The notes: a model not told the origin generated them from the sequence alone. A DNA stretch of 64,000 nucleotides from Pseudomonadota bacterium (GCA_021802545.1 JAJZRS010000005.1:1-64000); one strand, 5' to 3'; counted from the stretch's first letter, positions 39,960-48,740 are shown. A program made the numbers and translations.

Positions 39960-41065
39960 GATTTCAGTATCCTTGCCGCAGCCTGGCACACCCTTGCGAC
40001 GTCGATTTCCTCCATCAAGGGAAAAAGCGGCAGGGTCACGGTTTCACGTCCGATTCTTTCCGCGTTGGGAAAGTCCCCAACCCCGTATCCCAGCTTCCTG
40101 TAAAGACTGAAAAGATGCAGGGCGGGATAATGGATGCCGACACCTATTTGCGCCTCGTGCATTTTCGCGATGAATTCACGCCTGGTGAGGCCGAATCGCT
40201 CGAAGGGTATCAAGGGAGCGAACATGTGCCAGCTGTGGCCTTCGTCATCCACGGGCAGGGTGCAATCCTCGACGGCCCATTCTCCCAAGTAGCGCTGCAC
40301 GAGTGCTTTCCGTTTTTCATTGAATTGCTCCAGATGAGCGAGCTGGCCGATCCCGACGCGCGCCGCCACATCCGAAAGATTATATTTCCCACCGGCCATC
40401 ATGACGTCCTGGTTGCCTTCCTCGTCCTTGGAGAGACCGTGAAAGCGCAGCAGGTCGAGTTTTTTCGCCTCGACAGGATCGGACAGGCAAAGCGCGCCGC
40501 CTTCAATGGTGGTCATGTTCTTGTTGGGATGGAAGCTGAAGGAGACGAGGTCTCCAAAGCTGCCTATTCTTTTTCCGCGCCACGCGGTCCCGATGGCATG
40601 CGCAGCATCCTCGATCACCCTGAGGCCGTGCTTTTCTGCGATGGCATAGAGCCTGTCGCAATCGACGGCAAGACCGGCGAAATGCACGGGCATGATGGCG
40701 CGTGTCCTGGGTGTGATGGCTTTTTCAACCGCATCGAGGTCGATATTGCGCGTATCCAGTTCGACGTCGACGAAAACGGGTTTCGCGCCTACGCGCATGA
40801 TCACGTTGGGGGTTGCGGTGAAGCTCATGGCCGGCGTGATGACTTCGTCGCCAGGCCTGATCCCGCACAGTTCGAGCGCAACTTCCAATGCGCCGGTTGC
40901 GGACGTGAAGCTTTTGACTATCCTGCCGCCGACATAGGCCGAGAACTTCCTTTCGAAATCCGCCACATTGGGGCCAGTCGCGAGCCATCCCGAACGCAGC
41001 ACCTCTGCAACCCCTGCGATCGTGTCTTCGTCGACAAAAGGCTTTGTGAAAGGAAGATAGGTCAT
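39956..41065 (-). CDS. arnB: UDP-4-amino-4-deoxy-L-arabinose-oxoglutarate aminotransferase ArnB
   Basis: A 369-residue DegT/DnrJ/EryC1 PLP aminotransferase. The PLP lysine is in FSFHPNKNMTTIEGG; SFTATPNVIMRVGAKPVFVD and EDAAHAIGTAWRG are family blocks. It aminates UDP-4-keto-arabinose from glutamate. ATG at 41065 (MTYLPFTKP) is chosen to match the family N-terminus. It follows arnE with a 31-base gap and overlaps arnC by ATGA. Confidence 0.94.
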   Translation of the reverse strand: MTYLPFTKPFVDEDTIAGVAEVLRSGWLATGPNVADFERKFSAYVGGRIVKSFTSATGALEVALELCGIRPGDEVITPAMSFTATPNVIMRVGAKPVFVDVELDTRNIDLDAVEKAITPRTRAIMPVHFAGLAVDCDRLYAIAEKHGLRVIEDAAHAIGTAWRGKRIGSFGDLVSFSFHPNKNMTTIEGGALCLSDPVEAKKLDLLRFHGLSKDEEGNQDVMMAGGKYNLSDVAARVGIGQLAHLEQFNEKRKALVQRYLGEWAVEDCTLPVDDEGHSWHMFAPLIPFERFGLTRREFIAKMHEAQIGVGIHYPALHLFSLYRKLGYGVGDFPNAERIGRETVTLPLFPLMEEIDVARVCQAAARILKS

Positions 41066-41096
41066 TTCAGTAATTTTCTGATTTTCATAAATAACA

Positions 41097-41468
41097 TCAG
41101 CTTCTCGAGACGATGTATACGCCGAGAATGATGATGCCGATGCCGGCGAGTTTCGCGAGCGAAATCTGCTCCCCGAACAGGTACCAGGCCGCAAACGCAT
41201 TGACCACATAACCGATCGAGAGCATCGGATAGGCGATGCTGACTTCGACCCTGGACAAGGCCATGATCCATACGACGACCGATACGGCGTAGCAAGAAAG
41301 CCCCCCGATGATCGGGGGCTGGGTGGCGATCTGCCAGCCTATCGGAATAATGTTGTCCCGGCTGAACGTGAAGGTGCCGACCGCATTGGTGCCGGCTTTG
41401 AGCAGCAGTTGCGCTGCCGCATTGAGCAGCACGCCGGTAAGAATAAGCATGAAGCTGGTGAGATTCAT
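41097..41468 (-). CDS. arnE: Small EamA/SMR-type flippase subunit (ArnE-like)
   Basis: A 123-residue, four-helix small multidrug-resistance-like protein (LLLKAGTNAVGTF, SIGYVVNAFAAWYLFGEQIS). In the arn operon ArnE/ArnF form the flippase for undecaprenyl-phosphate-L-Ara4N. Only one such gene is present, so it would act as a homodimer or with a partner elsewhere. Overlaps arnT by ATGA. Confidence 0.82.
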   Translation of the reverse strand: MNLTSFMLILTGVLLNAAAQLLLKAGTNAVGTFTFSRDNIIPIGWQIATQPPIIGGLSCYAVSVVVWIMALSRVEVSIAYPMLSIGYVVNAFAAWYLFGEQISLAKLAGIGIIILGVYIVSRS

Positions 41469-43081
41469 GGGGTTTTCACCACGACGCGCCGGGTGTCTTG
41501 TGCGATCATTTTCATCGGGAGCTCTTTTTCAAGCTGAGCGTACAGTTGAGGCGACATGATTGCAAGCGCATAGGGCTGCTTTTTCCAGATGCTCTCGAAA
41601 GTCTGGATGTCGGGAATCCATTTGTCCGGCTCCTGTTCGATGCCGAAAGCCAGTTCATCCTTGTATGCGACCGGGGTGACGGTGCGCTTGATGTAAAAGG
41701 GCAGGGTCTGTTCGTACATCGCGACGCTGTAGAAAGGCGCATCATCCTTCAGGTAAGGCTTGATTTCCTGGGCGAGACGGTAGGCCGAATTCGAAGGAGC
41801 GAGGCTGTTGTGTCCGGCCATGATCAATTGCCCGCTCACCAGCATCGAAAGGGACATGGCGATGATGGCGCTGCTGTTCCTGTTTTTGCGGCTTGCATAA
41901 AGCGCGTAAAGGCTGCCAGAAAGGGCGACTGCGGCGGCAGCCATGAGCCAGGGAACGTAATTCCGGTAAAGCTCGACAGGCACGATGGGATCGGCAAAAT
42001 GCACGACCTTCGGAGCAAGCATCAGGCCGATTGCCGAAAGCGTTGCGACAGGCAGAAAGTGCCAGAAAAGCTTTCCGCCTTCTGAGAGCCTCTGTCCGAT
42101 GAGGAGGGCGGCTGCCGGGAAGATCGGCAAAATGTAGGAAGGCAGCTTCGAGTCGGACATTGAAAAGAAGAAATAGATGAAGACGATCCAGACCAGCAGG
42201 AAGCGGCCTGGCTGGAACTGGCCGTTATCGCGCTTCCATGCACCTGCCAGCGCGCCGAAAAGGGCCACCGTCCAAGGCAGAATGCCGGCGATCAGGATGG
42301 GGATGAAGTAGCCCCATGGATGGTAGCGGCCATGATCCTTGGTCAAAAAACGCTCGAAATGCTCGTGAATGAAGAAGAAATGGAAAAATTCCGGATTGTC
42401 CCTGCAGACCAGGATGAACCATGGGGCTGAAACGGCCAGCATGACGAGGATGCCGGGAATGAGCTTGATGCGCTTCCAGATAGCGATGTCGCGTTGCAGG
42501 AGCGAGTAGAGCACGAGCACTGCTCCTGGCAGGACAATGCCGATCAGCCCTTTGCTCAGGATGGAAAACCCCATCGCCATCCAGGCGATGGCCATCCAGG
42601 CTGTTCTTTTTTCAGGAATCTTTTGCGCGAGCAGAAGGCCGCAAAAGCTCAATGTCATGAAGAAGGTGACGCCCATGTCCAGCGTGTTGATATGCCCGAT
42701 GACGGCATAAAGCAGGCTGCTGGAAAGAACAAGCGCCGAATAGAAGCCGGCCTCCATTCCGAAGAGGCGGCATCCGGTGTAATAAATGAGCAGGATGCCC
42801 AGAAATCCCGTGAGCCCGCTCCACAGTCTCGCGGTCCACTCGTGCTGACCGAAAACCGTATAGGCGATGGCGGTGGCCCAATATTGAAGCGCGGGTTTTT
42901 CGAAGTATTTGATGCCGTCGAGGCGCGGCGTCACCCAGTCGCCGCTTGTGACCATTTCTCTCGCAATTTCCGCATAGCGCCCTTCGTCCGGCCTGACGAG
43001 TTTGCGGTATTCGAGATTGCTGAACCAGACCAGCGCGATCAGGGCAAAAATCCAGAGGACCAGATTGGATTTGATGGGCAT
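41465..43081 (-). CDS. arnT: Lipid A 4-amino-4-deoxy-L-arabinose transferase (ArnT-like)
   Basis: A 538-residue GT83-type membrane glycosyltransferase. About 12 hydrophobic helices are followed by a periplasmic C-terminal domain. Family motifs are RPDEGRYAEIAREM near residue 33 and YFEKPALQYW near 60. It moves L-Ara4N from its lipid carrier to lipid A, lowering negative charge and giving polymyxin resistance in known species. ATG at 43081 is the family-like start; the frame is open upstream to 43288, which lies inside mnmH. Confidence 0.92.
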   Translation of the reverse strand: MPIKSNLVLWIFALIALVWFSNLEYRKLVRPDEGRYAEIAREMVTSGDWVTPRLDGIKYFEKPALQYWATAIAYTVFGQHEWTARLWSGLTGFLGILLIYYTGCRLFGMEAGFYSALVLSSSLLYAVIGHINTLDMGVTFFMTLSFCGLLLAQKIPEKRTAWMAIAWMAMGFSILSKGLIGIVLPGAVLVLYSLLQRDIAIWKRIKLIPGILVMLAVSAPWFILVCRDNPEFFHFFFIHEHFERFLTKDHGRYHPWGYFIPILIAGILPWTVALFGALAGAWKRDNGQFQPGRFLLVWIVFIYFFFSMSDSKLPSYILPIFPAAALLIGQRLSEGGKLFWHFLPVATLSAIGLMLAPKVVHFADPIVPVELYRNYVPWLMAAAAVALSGSLYALYASRKNRNSSAIIAMSLSMLVSGQLIMAGHNSLAPSNSAYRLAQEIKPYLKDDAPFYSVAMYEQTLPFYIKRTVTPVAYKDELAFGIEQEPDKWIPDIQTFESIWKKQPYALAIMSPQLYAQLEKELPMKMIAQDTRRVVVKTP

Positions 43082-43118
43082 GATGCTTCGCTTTTGGACG
43101 GCAATGTCAAAAGCGAGA

Positions 43119-44174
43119 TTATACCATGGGATGAGTCCATATCCTGTTGGCAAGATCCATGAATGACGATTCGGCAGGGCTGGAAACGCGATAGACGGGC
43201 ATCTCCCCGTAACCGGGGTAGTGCTTCTCGATCGATTTTTTGTAGGCGGGGTCGTAGTGCTGTGCAAGCAAGGAGGAGACGAGCGCATGCCATTCGCATT
43301 TCTCGACCAGGCCTATCCATGCCGCAATCGTCTCATTGCCGTGCAGCGGGGCGAGACATTCCAGCTTTTCGACGAGGATTTCAGGCTGGCTGAAAAAATG
43401 GGCGTAATCCTCAGAAAGAATGGAACTTCTGGTTTCGAAATCGGCTTCGATGCGGATGCATTCGCTTTCCCACATGGCATCGATGAGCGACTGAGGAACG
43501 CGCAATTCGCCGATCTTTTTGCTTTCTGATTCGACGTACACTGGAAGCGTTGGATCGAATTTCGACAAGGCAGACCACAGGCAGCTTTCAAAGTATTTCT
43601 GGCTGGGCTGGGGAATGCCTGGCATGTTTCCGAGAACGGAACCCTTATGATGAGCGATAGCCTCGAGATCGAGCATCTGGGCGCCAACTTTGGCAAGCGC
43701 TTCCAGCAGCCTGCTTTTTCCGCAGCCTGTCGGGCCGCAGATCACCTTGAACTCGAACTGCTTCGGCAGGATTTCAAGCGCTTCCAGCACCATTGTCCGA
43801 TAGGCCTTGTAGCCGCCTTCAAGTCTTGCTGTCTGCCAGCCGATCTCGGAAAGAATGTGCGCCATCGAGCCGCTGCGCTTGCCGCCGCGCCAGCAGTACA
43901 CCAGGGGCTTCCATGATTTGGGCTTGTCCATGAAGCTCGCTTCGATGTGGACCGCGATGTTCCTTGCAACGATCGCAGCACCGACCTTCTTGGCAAGAAA
44001 AGGGGAATGCTGCGTGTACAGGGTGCCGACCTTCGCCCTTTCCTCGTCGTCCAAGACGGGATAGTTCCTGGCGCCGGGCACGTGGTCTATCGCGAATTCA
44101 GAAGGCGAGCGCACATCGATGATCTCGTCAAATTCGCTTAATTGTGCTAGGGTTGGGCTGCTCTGTATTTTCAA
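43119..44174 (-). CDS. mnmH: tRNA 2-selenouridine synthase
   Basis: A 351-residue protein with a rhodanese domain (about 10-125; catalytic Cys94 in VYCWRGGKRSGS) and a P-loop domain (GPTGCGKSRLLEAL near 148). It converts 2-thiouridine at the wobble position of Lys, Glu and Gln tRNAs to 2-selenouridine using selenophosphate. The start is TTG at 44174, only 12 bases from the divergent selD ATG. It precedes arnT by 37 bases, so the arn genes may be read from it. Confidence 0.93.
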   Translation of the reverse strand: MKIQSSPTLAQLSEFDEIIDVRSPSEFAIDHVPGARNYPVLDDEERAKVGTLYTQHSPFLAKKVGAAIVARNIAVHIEASFMDKPKSWKPLVYCWRGGKRSGSMAHILSEIGWQTARLEGGYKAYRTMVLEALEILPKQFEFKVICGPTGCGKSRLLEALAKVGAQMLDLEAIAHHKGSVLGNMPGIPQPSQKYFESCLWSALSKFDPTLPVYVESESKKIGELRVPQSLIDAMWESECIRIEADFETRSSILSEDYAHFFSQPEILVEKLECLAPLHGNETIAAWIGLVEKCEWHALVSSLLAQHYDPAYKKSIEKHYPGYGEMPVYRVSSPAESSFMDLANRIWTHPMV

Positions 44175-44186
44175 AAATCATCCGGC

Positions 44187-45221
44187 ATGCAAGTCAAACT
44201 CACGAAATTTTCTCACGGAGGCGGGTGCGGATGCAAAATCGCACCTTCCCTTTTGCGCGAACTGCTTTCCGCCTCGCCCATATTTTACCCTGATCTCATC
44301 GTCGGGAAAGAGTCGAGCGACGATGCGGCCGTCTATCGCATCAACGATGAGCAGGCGATCGTCGCCACGACCGATTTCTTCATGCCCATCGTGGACGATG
44401 CCAGGGATTTCGGCAGGATCGCTGCGACCAATGCGATCTCGGACATCTACGCCATGGGCGGCAAGCCGCTCATGGCGCTCGCTATCGTCGGCATGCCGAT
44501 CGACAAACTGCCTGCCCAGGTCATGAAGGAAATCCTGGAAGGCGGGGAAGCGGTATGCGGCCTCGCCGGCATACCGGTTGCAGGCGGGCATTCCATCGAT
44601 TCTCCCGAGCCCATCTACGGCCTTGCGGTCATCGGCATCGTCCACCCGGACAAGGTCAAGCGCAACGACAGGGCGCAGGCGGGTGACAGCCTGATTCTCG
44701 GAAAGCCGCTGGGCATCGGCATCATGAGCGCCGCGCTCAAGAAGGGGATATTGTCGGAAGACGGTTACCAAAGCATGCTGGACAGCACGACCAGGCTCAA
44801 CACCCCGGGCATCCGGCTTGCCGAGATGCACGGGGTGCATGCCATGACCGATGTCACGGGTTTCGGCCTGCTCGGTCATCTTCTCGAAATCTGCAGGGGA
44901 TCGAATATCGGTGCGGTGGTCGAGTTCGGCAAGGTTCCTGTCTTTCCCGAGGCCGGAAAACATTGCATGGACGGCATATCTCCCGGTGCGGTCGACAGGA
45001 ATTGGGCAAGTTATGGGGAAGAAGTCAGGCCTGCTTCGGGTATTGCCGACTGGCAGAGAAAGCTGCTTTGCGATCCCCAGACGAGCGGCGGATTGCTGAT
45101 TGCGTGTTCGCCTGAATCCGAAGAAGAAGTGCTTGCGCGTTTCAGGGAAGAGGGGTTCGAAGCTGCGCAAAAAATAGGTATCTTTCGGGAAGGGGAAGCC
45201 ATGGTGGAAGTGCTCCCGTGA
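44187..45221 (+). CDS. selD: Selenide, water dikinase
   Basis: A 344-residue AIR-synthase-like enzyme making selenophosphate from selenide and ATP. The active-site Cys and Lys are in HGGGCGCKIAPS near residue 15; the Cys codon is TGC, so this is not a selenoprotein. GGHSIDSPEPIYGLA, MTDVTGFGLLGH and CDPQTSGGLL are the other family blocks. Paired with mnmH it supports tRNA selenation. No selA, selB or selC is seen in the window. Confidence 0.96.
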   Translation: MQVKLTKFSHGGGCGCKIAPSLLRELLSASPIFYPDLIVGKESSDDAAVYRINDEQAIVATTDFFMPIVDDARDFGRIAATNAISDIYAMGGKPLMALAIVGMPIDKLPAQVMKEILEGGEAVCGLAGIPVAGGHSIDSPEPIYGLAVIGIVHPDKVKRNDRAQAGDSLILGKPLGIGIMSAALKKGILSEDGYQSMLDSTTRLNTPGIRLAEMHGVHAMTDVTGFGLLGHLLEICRGSNIGAVVEFGKVPVFPEAGKHCMDGISPGAVDRNWASYGEEVRPASGIADWQRKLLCDPQTSGGLLIACSPESEEEVLARFREEGFEAAQKIGIFREGEAMVEVLP

Positions 45222-45676
45222 ATCGCCTGATAGTCTTGCTATTCCTGCTCGTTGCAGGCTGCTCGGTCGCGCCGGTCAAGCAGGAGGCTCCGGCTCATGT
45301 CGGCAGCCGGGACGAGGTCGTGCTCTACGCCATGGGATTGATGGGCGTGGATTATCGCTTCGGCGGCAAAAATCCGTCGAGCGGCATGGATTGCAGCGGT
45401 ATGGTCAGCTACATATACAAGAATGCCGTCGGGATGAATTTGCCGCACAATGCATACAGGATCGCGAAAATTTCGAAAAGCATTGCGATGAGCGAAATCC
45501 AGCCTGGCGATCTGGTGTTTTTCAATACGCAGCATCGGTCCTATTCGCATGTGGGCATCTACATCGGAAAAGGCCGCTTCATTCATGCGCCGGGCACGGA
45601 CGGCAAAATCAAGATCAGCAACCTTTCTTCCAGGTATTTCGCAAGGCATCTTGAAGGGGCAAGAACATTGTTTTGA
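45218..45676 (+). CDS. NlpC/P60 family lipoprotein
   Basis: A 152-residue lipoprotein with lipobox LLVAGC (Cys15). The NlpC/P60 catalytic Cys is in GMDCSGMVSYIY, the catalytic His in YSHVGIYIG and a third polar residue, His, in FIHAPGTDG. It is a likely gamma-D-glutamyl-diaminopimelate endopeptidase on the outer-membrane inner face. GTG start at 45218 overlaps the selD stop (GTGA). It precedes the BrkB-type gene by 8 bases. Confidence 0.92.
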   Translation: MNRLIVLLFLLVAGCSVAPVKQEAPAHVGSRDEVVLYAMGLMGVDYRFGGKNPSSGMDCSGMVSYIYKNAVGMNLPHNAYRIAKISKSIAMSEIQPGDLVFFNTQHRSYSHVGIYIGKGRFIHAPGTDGKIKISNLSSRYFARHLEGARTLF

Positions 45677-45684
45677 GGACAGCC

Positions 45685-47031
45685 ATGCACAAATCGATTC
45701 GCGACCGCGTCAACTGGTTTTCGCAGGTGAGCTACGTCACGCTGAACCTTTTTTTCAAGTCCAAGGTGCCGAATCATGCCGCAGCGGTCGCCTACTACAC
45801 CATGCTTTCGCTTGCACCCTTGGTGGTGCTGATCTCGTATCTGCTCAATACGTATTTTTCTGATTTCCCCGAGATCAGGGAGGCATTCGGTACGCTCGTC
45901 GCACGGGGGCACCTGCAATTTCTCGATCAGGATTCCCAGCAACGGATCGATGCGGTTTCGCGCCTCCTGAACATCACGAACGGTCTGGGCGTTCTCATAC
46001 TGATGTGGAGTTCGAAGGGTTTGATGAAATCCGTGCACGATGCATTTTCCGTGATTTTCACTGACTCGAGCAGAAGAAGCATCGTGCTTTCCAGCTTGAC
46101 GTCGATGATGTCGATTCCATTCATCATCATGCTGCTCGGGGTCACCGTATTCGACGACTATCTCCTCAACCATTTCGACTATGCTTCGCTCAATGTCCCC
46201 TTTCTGGGGCGCTTCCTGAAGCTGATCCTCATTTCCGTCGGTGCATTCACGCCTTTCGCAGGCGCCTGGATGGTCGTATTCATCCTGTATCGCCACATGC
46301 CGAGGATCATGCCTTCGGTTTCAGCGTGCCTGCTTTACAGTTTCCTATGCACGTTTAGTCTTTACGCGCTCGAGCTTTTCCTCAACAAGGTCGTGCGCAT
46401 CGACAGGTACATCAGTCTGTATGGTTCGCTTGGGGATGTCATCTTCGTTCTGGTTTGGGTTTATCTCGCCTGCGCCCTGTTCTTCATCTGGGCGCAATTC
46501 CTTTACGTGGCTGGAAAAATCGATGCGATCGCCCTGGAGAAGATTTTTCTCGACAGCGAGGAGCGCAGCAAACTGGAACACAAGATCGAGCATTATCTTT
46601 TCGATCGTTCCAGCAGAATCTTCGAGAAATACGGCATGCGCTGCGCCAAGGGTGAAGTGATCATCAGACAGAACGAAGAAACGGGTTCGATCTACTATCT
46701 TTATACGGGCCAGGTCGGGCTTTACCGGGAAAACCAGGGCAAGGAAATCCGGATGGGGGGGCTGAGACCGGGGGAGATATTCGGGGAGATGGCCTATCTG
46801 CTTCGAGAGCGCAGAACGGCCACGGTGGTTGCGGAGGATGACTGCTTCCTGTTCATCCTGAGTCCGGAGATCCTGGAAGCGATGATGGGATACAGCTCGA
46901 AGCTGTCGAGAAGAATCATCGAGTCGCTGTGCCAGCGGATCGCCAAGATGAACAAGGGCATCCTGACTTCAGGATTCAAGTCGGCAACCTACAAGCATCC
47001 CATCTACAATCCGGATTCCGGCGCAGTCTGA
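45685..47031 (+). CDS. BrkB/YihY-type membrane protein fused to a cyclic-nucleotide-binding domain
   Basis: A 448-residue protein. Residues about 1-285 form the YihY/virulence factor BrkB domain (VPNHAAAVAYYTMLSLAPLVVLIS, LMWSSKGLMKSV, YGSLGDVIFVLVWVYLACALFF) with about six membrane helices. Residues about 310-430 form a cNMP-binding domain (FEKYGMRCAKGEVI, GSIYYLYTGQVGL) with phosphate cassette RPGEIFGEMAYLLRERRTATV (Glu368 and Arg). Function of BrkB proteins is poorly defined. The fused sensor suggests ligand-regulated transport or envelope function. ATG at 45685 is used; an in-frame TTG at 45673 overlaps the lipoprotein stop. Confidence 0.9.
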   Translation: MHKSIRDRVNWFSQVSYVTLNLFFKSKVPNHAAAVAYYTMLSLAPLVVLISYLLNTYFSDFPEIREAFGTLVARGHLQFLDQDSQQRIDAVSRLLNITNGLGVLILMWSSKGLMKSVHDAFSVIFTDSSRRSIVLSSLTSMMSIPFIIMLLGVTVFDDYLLNHFDYASLNVPFLGRFLKLILISVGAFTPFAGAWMVVFILYRHMPRIMPSVSACLLYSFLCTFSLYALELFLNKVVRIDRYISLYGSLGDVIFVLVWVYLACALFFIWAQFLYVAGKIDAIALEKIFLDSEERSKLEHKIEHYLFDRSSRIFEKYGMRCAKGEVIIRQNEETGSIYYLYTGQVGLYRENQGKEIRMGGLRPGEIFGEMAYLLRERRTATVVAEDDCFLFILSPEILEAMMGYSSKLSRRIIESLCQRIAKMNKGILTSGFKSATYKHPIYNPDSGAV

Positions 47032-47799
47032 TCAGGCGGGAAGAAAGAAATTGCCGTAAGGGCCTTTTGCCGAGACGATGGGATGATGGTAAATCAGGCT
47101 CAGATTCGATTCGGTCAGGACATCTTCCTTCTTGCCCAGAAGACAGTGCCCATCTCCGAGAAGCAGCAGGATATGGTCGCAATACCGCTCAGCCAGATTC
47201 GGGTCGTGCAGGATCATGACGATCGCCTTGTCCGAATTCTCGGTGCGTTTTTTGAGCAGATCGAGCATTTCAACCTGGTGGCGGATGTCGAGATGATTCG
47301 TCGGCTCGTCAAGCAGAAAAAGCTCCGGATCCTGAACGAGCAGCGTGGCAAGCGCAAGTCTTCTCCGCTCGCCGCCCGAAAGCGTGCTGGCAAGGCGATT
47401 TTCCATGCCGGAAAGCCCGACTTCACGAAGCGCGCTCAGCGCCGCTTTTTCGTCCGCGATTCCTACCCTTTGCCATGGAGGAATATGCGGATGGCGCCCG
47501 ATCAATGCCGTCTCGAGGAGCGTGGAAGGGAAGCGATCTTCGCTGTCCTGGAACAGCATGCCTGAAATGCGCGCCATGTCGCGGCGCTTCATATCGATGA
47601 TCGGTTTGCTTTTCAGGCGGATTTCCCCGGAATGAGGGGGCCTGATGCCGGAGAGCGCAAGCATCAGCGAGGTTTTTCCGACGCCGTTGACGCCCAGGAT
47701 TCCCCATCTTTCGCCGCCTGACACGGCAAGGTCGAGCGCCTTGCACGCCCATTTTTCTCCTGCATGAACGGAAAGCTGAAGCGTCTCGAGGAGAATCAT
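47032..47799 (-). CDS. ABC transporter ATPase of the FecE/BtuD type
   Basis: A 255-residue nucleotide-binding subunit with Walker A GVNGVGKTSLMLAL, signature LSGGERRRLALA, Walker B LFLLDEPTNHLD and switch His in ILHDPNLA. It pairs with the FecCD-type permease just upstream (4-base ATGA overlap). Substrates of this family are cobalamin, haem and ferric siderophores. ATG at 47799 matches the family start. Confidence 0.92.
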   Translation of the reverse strand: MILLETLQLSVHAGEKWACKALDLAVSGGERWGILGVNGVGKTSLMLALSGIRPPHSGEIRLKSKPIIDMKRRDMARISGMLFQDSEDRFPSTLLETALIGRHPHIPPWQRVGIADEKAALSALREVGLSGMENRLASTLSGGERRRLALATLLVQDPELFLLDEPTNHLDIRHQVEMLDLLKKRTENSDKAIVMILHDPNLAERYCDHILLLLGDGHCLLGKKEDVLTESNLSLIYHHPIVSAKGPYGNFFLPA

Positions 47800-48740
47800 G
47801 GTTCCCGGAATAGCAGGTAAAGGAAAAAGGGCACGCCGAAGAGCGCCATGATCACGCCTGCCGGCAGCTGTTGCGGCGCGATGAGGGTTCTGGACAGGGT
47901 ATCGGCGAAGAGCAGCAGCGCACCGCCCAGGAGTGCTGCGCCAGGAAGCAGTATGCGGTGATCGTGTCCGCCGAGCCTTCTGACGCCGTGCGGGACGATC
48001 AGGCCGACGAATCCGATGCTGCCTGCGGTCATGACCGCAACGGAAGCGAGCAGGGCGCAAACCACGTAGATCGAGACCCGCATGCTTTTTACGGAGACCC
48101 CCAGGCTCGCTGCGAGATGCTCTCCCCTGGCCAGCACATTGAGATCCCGAGCGAAGGGGAGTATGCAGGCGAGTCCGATTGAGAGCGTGACGAGCCCGGG
48201 ATAGGGGGAGGCATCGTTGTCCAGACTGCCCATCAGCCAGTAAAGCATGCCGTGCAGCGAGGATTCAGGTGAAAGCGAAAGCAGCATGGCGATGAGCGCG
48301 CCCCACCCGGATGCGACGACGACCCCAGTCAGCAGCAGCCTGACCTCCCTGTCGACGCCGGAGAGACTGAAAACCAGGAACATGGAAGCCATTGCCCCGC
48401 AGAAGGCGCCGATCGACACGCCGACGGATGCGAATCCCAGGAGCATCGCGCAAAGCGCGGCAACCGATGAGCCCCCCGATATGCCCAGTACATAGGGGTC
48501 GGCAAGCGGATTGCGCAGCAAGACCTGCATCAATGCGCCGGACAACGCGAGCAAGGCGCCCGTGGTGAAGGCATTGACGGCTCTCGGCATGCGCAGGTGG
48601 AAAATCAGCTCCCGGTCGAGGGAGGACGCGTGAAAAAGGTCGCTCCAGCCGATCCTGGCGCTGCCGCTTGCGATGGCGAACAGCATGCCAGCTGCTGCCA
48701 ATGCCGCGAGAATGAAGAGTAGCTTTTTTCCAGAATTCAT
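47796..48740 (-). CDS. ABC transporter permease of the FecCD/BtuC type
   Basis: A 314-residue, roughly ten-helix permease with LRMPRAVNAFTTGALLALSGALMQ, NPLADPYVLGISGGSS and GSIGFVGLIVPHGVRRLGGHDHR, all diagnostic of BtuC/FecCD. No periplasmic binding protein or TonB receptor gene is adjacent, so the substrate (cobalamin or iron chelate) is open. It is divergent from trxC with about 31 bases between starts; no riboswitch would fit in that space. Confidence 0.92.
   Translation of the reverse strand: MNSGKKLLFILAALAAAGMLFAIASGSARIGWSDLFHASSLDRELIFHLRMPRAVNAFTTGALLALSGALMQVLLRNPLADPYVLGISGGSSVAALCAMLLGFASVGVSIGAFCGAMASMFLVFSLSGVDREVRLLLTGVVVASGWGALIAMLLSLSPESSLHGMLYWLMGSLDNDASPYPGLVTLSIGLACILPFARDLNVLARGEHLAASLGVSVKSMRVSIYVVCALLASVAVMTAGSIGFVGLIVPHGVRRLGGHDHRILLPGAALLGGALLLFADTLSRTLIAPQQLPAGVIMALFGVPFFLYLLFREP

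Noticed and set aside
40115-41131. 338-aa plus-strand frame opposite arnB
   Set aside because: Shadow of arnB, whose PLP-site motifs are intact.
44217-44240. Possible selenocysteine in SelD
   Set aside because: The active-site codon is TGC (Cys), not TGA, so SelD here is not a selenoprotein.
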